A stretch of DNA of 64,000 bases from Skeletonema tropicum (GCA_037178625.1 CM074134.1:2294001-2358000); one strand, 5' to 3'. Positions 50,346 through 60,374 are shown, counted from the stretch's first letter. Made by a program: numbers and translations. The notes: generated by a model not told the origin, from the sequence alone.

Positions 50346-51581
50346 TTACTCGTCCATTTGTACCCGTATATCAACAACACGCAAGTTCAACTCTTCTTTC
50401 AGCTTTTTAAAGTCCGCAAACACTGAATCTAAATCTTCTTGGTCCATCCTACTCGTTGTAACTACCTCTGCATTAATGACAAAGTCACGCTTATTCTGTT
50501 CTCCACGTCGAATCTCTGTTTGTACATCTTCAATCGACATATTTCTTCGAGCAATTGCTTCGGCGATGGCAGCAAGCATCCCCGATCTATCTTCGCCCAC
50601 ACAATGAATCTTTAATCCAGCAACAGCATTTTGGTATGTCCCTGTTCGCCGACGTACCAGTGAACTTGCTCTGATATTCAAGCTCTTCAAATCTTTGTTA
50701 TTGTGCAGTTTGTCTATCAACTCTCCTCTCTTTTCGGGTGGTAATGAGACATGCATTAATGACACGTGCTCTTGTCCCAGACGGATCATCTTGGAATAGG
50801 TGACATTTCCTCCAGCCTCGGCAATGGTACGAGCCATTCTGGCTACGTGGCCGACTCGATCGGGTCCTGCCCCTGAAATACATATATGAGCTAAATCTTT
50901 GTCCTCGTCCACAGGACAGGCGAATATATCATCAAGGCCCTCCTTCACCAGTGTAAAGGTAGTACCAGTGGGAAATGGAGCCTCCAGATCTTCGCCATGT
51001 GACACATCCCCTCCTCTCATGGCACTCAAGATACAAGTCCACAACAACGATGTTCCAGCCACCCAAGGAATTCTCGCCCACATGGGCATAAATGCAAAAT
51101 TAATAAACGTCGACGGGACCCACACCTTCCACAAGGCCGCCAAATCCTCCTTCATATTCTCCTTGTACGTATTCAAACACCTCATCAAATCCGGTTCCTT
51201 CGACATGACCATCTCCCTCGTCCCATAAAATACCGGAAAGTACAACAGCGGATGATGGACAAACTGATCCAAAAACACCTGTCCACACAACGCTGCCATC
51301 CCCCGTACATCCTTTATCTTCTCCCGTATCGGCTTGGACGCAAACGCCGCCGCATTGGGAAACAACCGTCCAAACAGAGGGACGTAGATTGCATATTGTA
51401 CTCCACCGAGGTAGAAGCATCCAAAGGTTGCAAATGCGGCATTGCGTTTCCAATCGATTTCTTTTTTGCCCTCGACTACTTTTTGGACGAGGAGGTCGGA
51501 GGCGGAGGTTTTGATTGTGGATATGACTACGCCGAAGGCTAGTGGGTGTTTGATTGGTATTTGGCGTAGGCGGCTCCACAT
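50346..51581 (-). CDS. Mpv17/PMP22 membrane domain fused to two ACT domains
   Basis: 411 residues in one exon. Residues about 10-195 are Mpv17/PMP22 family: HPLAFGVVISTIKTSASDLL, IDWKRNAAFATFGCFYLGG, DQFVHHPLLYFPVFYG, and the signature WKVWVPSTFINFAFMPMWAR. These small proteins sit in mitochondrial or peroxisomal membranes. Then come two ACT domains: about 225-305 (ICISGAGPDRVGHVARMA) and about 320-405 (IHCVGEDRSGMLAAIAEAIA followed by the paired strand and DLDSVFADFKKL). The GxDRxGxLA pattern is typical of amino-acid-sensing ACT pairs such as GcvR. The combination suggests a ligand-gated membrane protein, which is inference. I see no stop or splice signal between the parts. A 3' fragment is duplicated at 47083-47505. 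Confidence 0.88.
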   Translation of the reverse strand: MWSRLRQIPIKHPLAFGVVISTIKTSASDLLVQKVVEGKKEIDWKRNAAFATFGCFYLGGVQYAIYVPLFGRLFPNAAAFASKPIREKIKDVRGMAALCGQVFLDQFVHHPLLYFPVFYGTREMVMSKEPDLMRCLNTYKENMKEDLAALWKVWVPSTFINFAFMPMWARIPWVAGTSLLWTCILSAMRGGDVSHGEDLEAPFPTGTTFTLVKEGLDDIFACPVDEDKDLAHICISGAGPDRVGHVARMARTIAEAGGNVTYSKMIRLGQEHVSLMHVSLPPEKRGELIDKLHNNKDLKSLNIRASSLVRRRTGTYQNAVAGLKIHCVGEDRSGMLAAIAEAIARRNMSIEDVQTEIRRGEQNKRDFVINAEVVTTSRMDQEDLDSVFADFKKLKEELNLRVVDIRVQMDE

Positions 51582-51884
51582 GATGATGATCGTTGCTCTG
51601 TGTTAAAATGCACCACCAAACTTATCGTTGCCGGCGTCGTCATGCCGATGACCAACAAAAAAAATGAGAATTTGGAATGATGAGTTGCATCACGTGCCCT
51701 ATCTACGTTGGAATTCAGTATCATTGTTGCTCTACGTTGGAAGTAGTATTGAATATGCTCTCTCAAGGGAGTCCTCATTAAACGGGACATTTTCAAAGAA
51801 CAAATGATTTTCGTCACCATTCCATCACCTTCGCTCGCTGTCGATGCCCTCACCACCAAACAACATCCAACATAATCAATCGAA

Positions 51885-53780
51885 ATGGACTTTGAAATAG
51901 CCGCCCAACGCCTCGCCAACGATCAAAAGTCGGCACTAGCCCGATCACGTGCCTCCCGTAACGCTCGTGCAGCCTCCTCCAAGGCACGACGAGAGGCACA
52001 GGCCGCAAAGGCCAAGGCTGAGGCACGTTTACGAAAAAAGAAATTGCAAGCTCTTCAGAATGCCAAGATTGTAGATAGAGTCGTGCAATCTGTACGACGT
52101 GTTGAGAGGAAATTGGGTGTTACGAACGTGGTGTCTTCGGCTACAGCGAATAATGAGTCTATGCAAACTACTACTGGCGGTGCTGCTGCTACTCCATCAT
52201 CTACTAGCGAAAATAAAAGTCTATTTGACAACCATCCAATAATTTACGCACAGGGATGGAAACTCCAAGCAACATCCATCCACGGCGAAGGTGATAAGAT
52301 TGCTTTACCACCCACTATCTTGGAGGCACTTACCTCTAACCAAAGTAGTAATTCGGGATTGGATCCATGGGGTAGTAGTGGACGGAATGGCCGCCCATTG
52401 GCATTTCGTATTGGTGTATTGGATCCAGAGTATAAGGGTTTTCCTTCGAGTGACAAGATGAAGGCGTTTGTGGAGAGTGTTCGAGAAGATGTGGTTTCAT
52501 CACAGACAATGGCTGCTGCTTCTTCCGCAATGCAGTCAGCAACTAATGACAATGATGAAATCATGAGTGATGACGATAGCGACAACGACAATACTATCGA
52601 CGATGATGCAGAAGAAGAAACTTCCATTATTATTGAAGCCTATCTTGACGAACTATCCCATAGATACATCTCCTACACGCACGGCACAGTTGTAGAATTC
52701 ACACAGGAAGATGGATGTGTGGGCTTACCCGAACCTATTGCTCGTGCGTTGTTGCAGCGCAATTCGCATTCTATGGGGAGGAGTAATAATGAAAGACGCA
52801 ACAATAATAATCATCGAATTTCTGTGAAGCGGACTGTTGATCCTGCTGCGTCTACGTCATTGTCACCTGATACTGTTGTGGATAATACAAATGAGGATAA
52901 TGCGGATGGCGATGCAATAATGGACATCTCACCTGAAGATACTGATGTACAAACCGAAAAGACACCAGGTCATCTTGCCTACGGAGCATTCGACATACCC
53001 GACTTGCCAATCGAAATCACTCCCATCAACTCTCTCCCCGCGGGTACCGATTGCACCTTCACACCCACCACCTCCTCCATCCAGAATGGATTTTACAAAT
53101 TGAAAGATGTCAAGGCAGTCCTCGAACAAAGTTTGATGCGTACCCGTGCGACATTATCGAAGGGGGATGTGATCCGGACGTGGAGGAGAGGTGTGTCGTT
53201 TGATTTGATTGTGTCGAGTGTATTGCCGGGGGAGTTTGGTGTGGTGAGTTGTGTGAATACTGATTTGAATGTGGATATTGGACCGCCGGAGGAGGAGGAG
53301 GAGAAATTGAATGCGAAGCCAAAAAAAGAACAACAACGTGAGGAGGAAGTGAAAGAAGGGTCTGGACAGAGTGTTATGGGGCAGGGTAGACTGTTATCTG
53401 ATAATACAACATCGCAAAAGCAACAAACAGTAGCGGCAGTGGTTGAAACAAAATCAGAGGTAGAGTTAGCTCCAGAACCTGCCGATGACAAAGTAGAAGG
53501 AGTTTGTAATATTCAAATTCGTGGCCGGTCCACCACTGGTGACAATGTCACTGGAAGACGTAGATTTGATGTAGAATTGGCTACCATGAATGATTTATTT
53601 CAATATGCCTCTTTTCTTTGTGGAGCAGATCCAAAAGCACTGCGGTTGGTCACACGATTTCCCAGGCGAGTGTTTGAACTATCATCCGAAGAAAAGCAAG
53701 GGCAAATCAACAATGATGCAACGTTACAGAATGCTGGATTAAATCAGAGGCAGGAGCTCTTTATGATTGAATACAAGTAA
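51885..53780 (+). CDS. UFD1-like protein with C-terminal UBX domain
   Basis: 631 residues, no intron. An Arg/Ala/Lys-rich helix opens the protein (about 5-75). The UFD1 double-psi barrel region follows in pieces separated by acidic and Asn/Ser inserts: GDKIALPPTILEAL (about 132), SYTHGTVVEFTQEDGCVGLP (about 265), AYGAFDIPDLPIEITPINSL (about 365), QNGFYKLKDVKAVLEQSL (about 405) and GVSFDLIVSSVLP. The C-terminal about 95 residues (CNIQIRGRS..., LATMNDLFQYASFL, LVTRFPRRVF, LQNAGLNQRQELFMIEY) form a UBX domain with the FPR-type loop that contacts p97/Cdc48. UFD1 normally pairs with Npl4 as Cdc48 cofactor; a built-in UBX gives a direct Cdc48 contact. Confidence 0.88.
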   Translation: MDFEIAAQRLANDQKSALARSRASRNARAASSKARREAQAAKAKAEARLRKKKLQALQNAKIVDRVVQSVRRVERKLGVTNVVSSATANNESMQTTTGGAAATPSSTSENKSLFDNHPIIYAQGWKLQATSIHGEGDKIALPPTILEALTSNQSSNSGLDPWGSSGRNGRPLAFRIGVLDPEYKGFPSSDKMKAFVESVREDVVSSQTMAAASSAMQSATNDNDEIMSDDDSDNDNTIDDDAEEETSIIIEAYLDELSHRYISYTHGTVVEFTQEDGCVGLPEPIARALLQRNSHSMGRSNNERRNNNNHRISVKRTVDPAASTSLSPDTVVDNTNEDNADGDAIMDISPEDTDVQTEKTPGHLAYGAFDIPDLPIEITPINSLPAGTDCTFTPTTSSIQNGFYKLKDVKAVLEQSLMRTRATLSKGDVIRTWRRGVSFDLIVSSVLPGEFGVVSCVNTDLNVDIGPPEEEEEKLNAKPKKEQQREEEVKEGSGQSVMGQGRLLSDNTTSQKQQTVAAVVETKSEVELAPEPADDKVEGVCNIQIRGRSTTGDNVTGRRRFDVELATMNDLFQYASFLCGADPKALRLVTRFPRRVFELSSEEKQGQINNDATLQNAGLNQRQELFMIEYK

Positions 53781-53965
53781 ACGTGTGCTAAATATGAGTC
53801 TGCTTGTACTGCAAATGTATTCACCGCGTACCAGGATCTACTCGTTCTACCCTATTTTGGCCGTGCTCAACTCTTTTCAGTTGACGTAGCATTATCTAGT
53901 TGTTGCTTCTAGGATGAGTCTTAGTACTTTTTCACTCCAATGAATCTCTTTTATTATGAATCATG

Positions 53966-56900
53966 CTAAAGTTCGTCACAAACTGCGCAGCAGTTGCAGC
54001 TCCAGCCGTTCTCAATTGTTGTCTCTGTCGCAACTGTCTCTGTCATATCTGCCCCTGTCGTAACTTCACAATTCCCAGATATAAAGCTATCTAGCTTACA
54101 AACCGCTTTCGGTATGTCTCCGGAGAATTGATTTCCTTCCAGTCTAATCCGCTCTAATGACAGAATGTTGCCAATCTCTGCCGGTATTTCACCACTTAAA
54201 TTGTTACCCTGCAAGTCAAGCCTTTCAAGACTCGAGAGCATTCCAAACGATGGCGGGATAGCACCTTCGAGGTCGTTCAATCCCAATGATATATACTTTG
54301 CGCTCGAGAGTTGACCAATTTCCGAGGGGATAGTTCCTGTGAACTCGTTGTCGTCAAGGAATATTTCGACTACTTGAGACAGCTGACCAATGCTATTGCT
54401 GATGACACCATTGAAGTAATTTGACCAGAGATGCAAATACTGCAGGTTTATGGCGTTTCCTACTGCCTTGATACTGCCGTGGAAATTGTTAGACTCCAAA
54501 CGAAGTACTTGTAGACTTTTCAAGTCTCCAATGGCCGGTGGCAACTTGCCCTGAACGTAATTGTTGTCCAAGCGCAGTTCTGTGAGGAGAGACAAACTAC
54601 CAATCGTGTCAGGAATGGATCCGTATATTCCATAGCTGTCGACTTTACCGTTATTGTTCGTGTTGTAATTATCATGTAAGTCGAGAATTGTCAATTGGTT
54701 GAGGTTACCGAGTTCAGTCTCTATTGTCGAGTTGAGGAAGTTCTCCGAAATGTCTAGCACGGTCAGACTTGTCACATCGTAGAGCTGCGAAGGGATTTGT
54801 CCAGCTATATTGTTGTTCCCAAGATACAGCTCAGACAGCTTCGGAAATTTGCCAATTTCTGACGGTAGCTCACCACCAATATGATTAGAATGCAAGTCCA
54901 ATTCGGTTAGGCTCGCCAATTGAGAAAGGCCAGGAGGAAACTGACCTGCCAACTCGTTGTCGTAGAGGTACAGTACAACTAGGTTGACCAAGCTAAACAT
55001 CTCTTCAGGAATAGGGCCAAAGAAAAGATTTGACTCAAGATCGAGCTCTTGAAGAAGGGCCATTTTTCCGAATCCTTCCAGGGTTGAACTGATTTGATTA
55101 TTTGCCAGCCAGAGAACTTTCACTGAACGCAATTCAAAGAACACATCAGGAATGGTGCCTATGTTGTTGTTACTGAGGTAGAGTTCCTCCAAAACGCTCG
55201 AGCCGTAGTCTCCATCTGGAATCTCTTGCAAACGATTCTTGTCCATATCAAGGACCTTCAACTTTGGCAAGTCGATGAAGGACGCAGGAATGCTCCTGAT
55301 TTTATTCTCTGACAGCCCCAAGTATTCAACGTCAACGAGGAGAGAGATTTCATCTGGCAAATGCCCAAAGATGTTGTTCGCTTTCAAATCAATCGACAAC
55401 ACGGTTCCACTTCCTGTACACGAGATCCCATGCCATGTACATTCATGCTCCAAATTACCTTCATGATTCGTCCATCCGTCACTTAAAACCCATTCACTAC
55501 CGTAGAGGGAGTAGTAAAACGTGACCAAGGCCCACCTTTGAATCTTGCGATCATGAGCGTACGAATCATACATCGTGTTCCCAACCAGCCATTCCAAAGC
55601 ACGATATTGTGCAGAATCTTCCAATAATAGATTGTCTGAGCTAATGGGAGATCTCTCCACTAGCACAGCACGAAGACTTTCCAACTCTCCAGTAGGACTG
55701 GAAGTGGGAGCAGTTGGAGTTCCGCTTGGATTGAGCGTTGGCTCGTCTGTAGGCGCTACTGTCGATGGAAAGGCTGTAGGCGAATATGATGGGAAGTTCG
55801 ATGGCGACGATGATGGAGAGACAACAGGACTTCGTGTGGGCGTGCCAATAATGATCGGAGACGAAGTTGGAGAGCTGGAAGGAGCTCGTGTTGGAGATGA
55901 TGTAGTGGGCTTCATCGTCGGGGACGATGTTGGCACTTTTGTTGGCGACGATGTTGGCATGTGCGAGGTACTGCCAGTAGTTGGCGTAGATGTTGGCGTA
56001 GATGACTTAAACGCTGTCGTAGATGCAGATACTGTCGTAGATGCTGTGGTTGATGCTATCGTGGATGAAGATACTGTGGCTGCCGTAGATGTCGTGGTCG
56101 ATGTTGTCGTGGATGCTATGGTATCAGTTGCAACTTCTTCTTCTCCCTGAAAGCAAATGCTTGATTGATCCCAAATGAAATTGACTTCGCAGCATTCAGC
56201 CTTAGTATCGAAACCTCTTTCCCAACTTGCTTTCGTGGTAGAGTCCCCCTCGACACAGTTTCTTGCGCCGTAGTCTGGATAGAATTTCACTAATTGTTCA
56301 GTGCTACTAGTGTCGGCTTCTTCTTCTTCTTCACCCATACATTCCTTTTGCAAATCACCTCCAAAATTGGCACCACAACAGTCACGAATTGTTTCGTAAC
56401 CACGTTCCCATCCAGCCCGCCGACTTGTAGTCTCAGCGATACATTTCTTGGTACTGAAATCAGCAAAATACACCACCTCGGGAACTGCCGTAGGAAACGG
56501 TGTCGATACCTGGGGATTCCTAGTTGGTCCAGCTGTCTCTTCCTCCTCCTTTGCAGCAGTCGGGGAATAAGTTGGTAATAACGTCTCCACAGCAGTTTGT
56601 TCCGTACAATGTTCCACAGTCCAATGCCATTTTTCATCAATAAAGTCAACCATGCCTTTTGAGCAGCACTCTCTCAATGTGGGATACATTTCGGCATTAT
56701 TAGTGTTCGTCCCTCCGCAGGGTGGACGTCCGTTGCAGTCCATTACACATTGAAATGCGTCCCAGTCAACGTACCATGTTAAAGCAATGTTGGATGTAGT
56801 CAGCGTCGTATCTGGCTCTGGTTCTGGTGTTTCAGGTGATGTCGTTGTCTTCGCTTTAAATGCATCTTTAAATATGACATCTAGGCCAATCAATGCACCG

Positions 56901-58090
56901 ACCGTACCACCAGCAGCGACCAGAATGAACCCTACAACACAACAGATCTTACGACGTTTGGACCTTCGCTTATTTGAGCTTGAAGGTGCCACCGCCGCCA
57001 TCTTTTGACCTTCCAGAGTGCATTCGGCAGTATTACCCCCAAAACGTGAGCTTAGCTTGCCACTTGAGCAAGAAGTGGATGATGTTGTGGATGCACCATG
57101 TTCTATATCTGCATGATGTTGTGACTTGACGATGCTCTCAGCATAGTCAATCGAGCCAGCTGCCTTGCTCTTGAGAGATGGAACTGTCGACGACGACGAC
57201 GACGTTGTAGCCGCATCTGATGGACGTCCTAGAAATAGCTCCTTTCTCTCGACCGTGTTCTGTGTCGATGATTTGGACACCGAAGTATCTCCAATGGAAG
57301 ACAATTTTCCCATCAAACTTTGAATGGCAGTCTTGGAGGAGGAAGTGGTGCTCGTATCGTCTCTTGCATTGCCACTACGCCTTTCATGTGTTTGCTCCTT
57401 TCTCTCGACCGTGTTCTGTGTCGATGATTTGGACACCGAAGTATCTCCAATGGAAGACAACTTTCCCATCAAACTTTGGATGGCAGTCTTGGAGGAGGAA
57501 GTGGTGCTTGTATCGTCTCTTGCATTGCCACTACGCCTTTCATGTGTTATTAGCCTTGACTTTTCGATGCTGTTACGTCTAGAGCTATTAGCTGGTTGCT
57601 TCGCTTCAACTACACTTGTCTTGACATTCCTTGGTGGTGAAGTTTTCTTCACCACAGAAGCGCTCATTATGAGTCCATCTGTTTCACTGGCAACACTTAT
57701 CGAGAAGTCATCGTCGCTAATGATACTGTCATCATCACTACTTGTTCGCGCTGATACAGCCTTGTAGGTGATTGCAGCCTGTTGCATCACTTTCTTGTTG
57801 TTCAAACTTCTTTGAGCTCCACGTGAAGTAGTATCATTACGTAAACTTTCAAGCAGATTATTATTACGACTTGGCACACCGACATCCCTGTATTTGGTCT
57901 GCTGCTTCACCGTAGCAATTCTATTCGTCCGTTTCGGTGATGATGCCTGTACAATCTCCTCCTCAATCTCAAAGGAAAAGTCACTGCTGTCATCATCATC
58001 AATCGACCCATCATCTGACAAGAGGTATGGATTATTCAAATTGGGAGTGAATGCTCCCTTTGAGGAAAAACTGCTTGGACGAATTGGCAT
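53966..58090 (-). CDS. Large type II membrane protein: Cys modules, STP-rich stalk, plant-type LRRs
   Basis: 1374 residues in one exon. Order: a Ser-rich, basic cytosolic part (1-380) containing a perfect 52-residue tandem repeat; one membrane segment (CCVVGFILVAAGGTVGALIG, about 382-402) preceded by KRRSKRRK; three Cys modules with W/F..D...C...CC...C (about 433-490, 537-585, 600-650: AECC, RDCC and RECC pairs); a Ser/Thr/Pro stalk (about 655-800, PTSSPT repeats); a cap (WALVTFYYSLYGSEW, ECTWHGISC) and about 17 LRRs of the LxxLxLxxNxLxGxIPxxI type (about 890-1340); a Cys-rich end (NGWSCNCCAVCDEL). No kinase domain. The layout suggests a cell-surface adhesion or recognition protein. Confidence 0.88.
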   Translation of the reverse strand: MPIRPSSFSSKGAFTPNLNNPYLLSDDGSIDDDDSSDFSFEIEEEIVQASSPKRTNRIATVKQQTKYRDVGVPSRNNNLLESLRNDTTSRGAQRSLNNKKVMQQAAITYKAVSARTSSDDDSIISDDDFSISVASETDGLIMSASVVKKTSPPRNVKTSVVEAKQPANSSRRNSIEKSRLITHERRSGNARDDTSTTSSSKTAIQSLMGKLSSIGDTSVSKSSTQNTVERKEQTHERRSGNARDDTSTTSSSKTAIQSLMGKLSSIGDTSVSKSSTQNTVERKELFLGRPSDAATTSSSSSTVPSLKSKAAGSIDYAESIVKSQHHADIEHGASTTSSTSCSSGKLSSRFGGNTAECTLEGQKMAAVAPSSSNKRRSKRRKICCVVGFILVAAGGTVGALIGLDVIFKDAFKAKTTTSPETPEPEPDTTLTTSNIALTWYVDWDAFQCVMDCNGRPPCGGTNTNNAEMYPTLRECCSKGMVDFIDEKWHWTVEHCTEQTAVETLLPTYSPTAAKEEEETAGPTRNPQVSTPFPTAVPEVVYFADFSTKKCIAETTSRRAGWERGYETIRDCCGANFGGDLQKECMGEEEEEADTSSTEQLVKFYPDYGARNCVEGDSTTKASWERGFDTKAECCEVNFIWDQSSICFQGEEEVATDTIASTTTSTTTSTAATVSSSTIASTTASTTVSASTTAFKSSTPTSTPTTGSTSHMPTSSPTKVPTSSPTMKPTTSSPTRAPSSSPTSSPIIIGTPTRSPVVSPSSSPSNFPSYSPTAFPSTVAPTDEPTLNPSGTPTAPTSSPTGELESLRAVLVERSPISSDNLLLEDSAQYRALEWLVGNTMYDSYAHDRKIQRWALVTFYYSLYGSEWVLSDGWTNHEGNLEHECTWHGISCTGSGTVLSIDLKANNIFGHLPDEISLLVDVEYLGLSENKIRSIPASFIDLPKLKVLDMDKNRLQEIPDGDYGSSVLEELYLSNNNIGTIPDVFFELRSVKVLWLANNQISSTLEGFGKMALLQELDLESNLFFGPIPEEMFSLVNLVVLYLYDNELAGQFPPGLSQLASLTELDLHSNHIGGELPSEIGKFPKLSELYLGNNNIAGQIPSQLYDVTSLTVLDISENFLNSTIETELGNLNQLTILDLHDNYNTNNNGKVDSYGIYGSIPDTIGSLSLLTELRLDNNYVQGKLPPAIGDLKSLQVLRLESNNFHGSIKAVGNAINLQYLHLWSNYFNGVISNSIGQLSQVVEIFLDDNEFTGTIPSEIGQLSSAKYISLGLNDLEGAIPPSFGMLSSLERLDLQGNNLSGEIPAEIGNILSLERIRLEGNQFSGDIPKAVCKLDSFISGNCEVTTGADMTETVATETTIENGWSCNCCAVCDEL
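57238..57549. repeat. 156-bp in-frame tandem duplication within the LRR gene
   Basis: 57238-57393 and 57394-57549 are nearly identical and encode the same 52 residues twice (from THERRSGNARDD to NTVERKE). Only a few silent base differences are seen, so the duplication is recent. It lies in the cytosolic Ser/Thr-rich tail. Confidence 0.9.
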
Positions 58091-59375
58091 GTTTGCTTAT
58101 ATTTGTATCTATCCTCTATCTAGAATCTAGAATGTCATTGACTCAAATGAAAAAACTTTTGTTGTTGCACTACGCGGTTGATGATTGTCAAGAATCCTTC
58201 ATCACTACACAAGCGAAATCATTTTTTTGGACGGAAGCTCGTTCCGTTCCGTAAGTACCAACGAAGGAGGGTGGGTGTGTGCTGCCAAACGTGTCAGTTC
58301 TTTCCTATCGTACCGACGACACTCTCACATCTATGTTGATGTTCATAATTAATTTTTTTGGGTTGGGATGCGATGCGTCGAATGCACTTTTAGAGATTGG
58401 GGGATCCCCGCGCTTTCCCCCCTAAAAACGCACGTCCGTGATTGAAGGCGGCGCGATAGGTAAGGCGGTTCACGCTTGGTTCACGCTGATTCACCGCGCT
58501 AGTAAATCGCGATTTTATACTAGCTCCTATGTGCGTTATTTCTTACCTTAAGTTAGCTACTATACACTTACACAAGCTACCGTAGCGTAATCAATAAACC
58601 ATCATGACCATGGCATCCGACAGCGTAGACGCCGTCGCCTATATCTCAGCTAATACCAAGTCCCTAATTAAGTTTGATAGATGAAATCGCTTCTATTAAT
58701 ATATAATAACAAGATTATTTGGTCAGAACATTAATAATTACGACGAGAGGCCGTTCGGATAGGGGGTCAAATGTTGTGATGATGCGTCGATTGTTGACCG
58801 CAAGGCAGTGCTTTGAGAGACTTGGGGGTGGCTGTGGCAATGATACTTGGTCGATACATTCAAATAAATATATTGTATCGATCAGCCAAGTGTCATCGCT
58901 GTAGATATCCTCGAAAACCCTTTCAAGGACCGACATGGTGCAGGAATTCGGCGTCGTCACCTGTGTGCTGAAAATGCGCTCTAGCTCTCTCAATATTGCT
59001 TATGATCACGGAACTAATGGCCTAAATCGCTTGCTATGATGTTTATGAAGACAATTAGGCCGGTAGTTCCGTGATGATAAGCACTTCCTAAGGTACTAGG
59101 GTACGCCGAATAATCACCATGGAGGTGGTTTTTTTGTGCGGTGGGTGTTGATGAAAATGGTTGATTTTGTATGTAGGTATGTAGATAAGCAATATTACCA
59201 TCCAACTTTACGGTACCACCACTTTCACTTAAAATCGCGCTGTAAGTATTGTACCTACAGTGGAATAGGTCGAACTGTCCCCCCCAACTTTGCCTGTCCC
59301 CCCCCCTCAAAATCTCATCCTAGTGCTGAAGTTTTGTCCCCCCCTCACTGGCCCACTCTCCACTCTCCCTAAGAG
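58091..59375. other. Intergenic, mobile-element debris, no supported gene
   Basis: It holds the promoter side of the LRR gene, a short frame from ATG 58604 (26 codons, MTMASDSVDAVAYISANTKS) following a possible untranslated leader, which could be the truncated start of a retroelement gag, an inverted repeat at 59005-59075 and several C-runs (59279-59345). I see no intact gene. Confidence 0.5.
59005..59075. repeat. Hairpin-forming inverted repeat
   Basis: The arm 59005-59025 (ATCACGGAACTAATGGCC...) pairs with 59055-59075 (...GGCCGGTAGTTCCGTGAT) with two mismatches and a 29-base loop. It could be a small foldback element or a structured transcript; the sequence does not tell which. Confidence 0.75.
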
Positions 59376-60374
59376 TTTTCCTGCGGAAAACCGGCGTCGC
59401 GCCTTGGTCCTCCTGTGTGGTCTGTCACGCTAGAAAAAGAGGTACTAGAGCTGCTTATTGCAGACTACGTTATGTGTATGCAAAGATGTCTCTAGTAATC
59501 AGGTACAAACTACTCTAAGTTTGGACCCAGCCTCGAAAGCCGAAGTAAATTCGGCAGTGTCAGCCGGGTCGGGTGGGTGGGAAAAAAAAGATGAACAGCT
59601 ATAGGATTGTTCTACACGATATTGGTGCTTGATGAACAATGTCCATGGCTGTTCTCTCTCTCTCAACATCCCTTCTGTCTGTCCCTAACGACCAGAGCGA
59701 TGCGAGAAGCCGGAAGAAAGAGAAGGAGAAAGACAGGTGTGACGAGATCCGATTTCGTGCGGGCCAAGTCTACCTGTGATTTTCCTGCGGAAAACCGGCG
59801 TCGCGCCTTGGTCCTCCTGTGTGGTCTGTCACGCTAGAAAAAGAGGTACTAGAGCTGCTTATTGCAGACTACGTTATGTGTATGCAAAGATGTCTCTAGT
59901 AATCAGGTACAAACTACTCTAAGTTTGGACCCAGCCTCGAAAGCCGAAGTAAATTCGGCAGTGTCAGCCGGGTCGGGTGGGTGGGAAAAAAAAAGATGAA
60001 CAGCTATAGGATTGTTCTACACGATATTGGTGCTTGATGAACAATGTCCATGGCTGTTCTCTCTCTCTCAACATCCCTTCTGTCTGTCCCTAACGACCAG
60101 AGCGATGCGAGAAGCCGGAAGAAAGAGAAGGAGAAAGACAGGTGTGACGAGATCCGATTTCGTGCGGGCCAAGTCTACCTGTGATTTTCCTGCGGAAAAC
60201 CGGCGTCGCGCCTTGGTCCTCCTGTGTGGTCTGTCACGCTAGAAAAAGAGGTACTAGAGCTGCTTATTGCAGACTACGTTATGTGTATGCAAAGATGTCT
60301 CTAGTAATCAGGTACAAACTACTCTAAGTTTGGACCCAGCCTCGAAAGCCGAAGTAAATTCGGCAGTGTCAGCC
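59376..60374 (+). repeat. Tandem repeat, 404/405-bp unit, about 2.5 copies
   Basis: Units start at TTTTCCTGCGGAAAACC: 59376, 59780 and 60185. Units 1 and 2 differ only by one A in an A-run near 59990; unit 3 stops after 190 bp at CAGTGTCAGCC. Each unit contains the perfect hairpin GCCGAAGTAAATTCGGC (first at 59539-59555). Each full unit also has an identical open frame of 76 codons (59607 and 60012), which I regard as chance. Near-perfect identity implies recent amplification or homogenisation. Confidence 0.92.

Noticed and set aside
55575..56150. Forward frame of 191 codons rich in Val/Gly/Asp
   Set aside because: It is the antisense of the Ser/Thr/Pro stalk of the LRR protein.
59607..60242. 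Two identical 76-codon frames considered as genes
   Set aside because: They are the same frame inside a tandem repeat, with no domain-like content and no further support.
59376..60374. Regular repeats considered as a CRISPR array
   Set aside because: The unit is 404 bp with no separate spacers, and the genome is eukaryotic.
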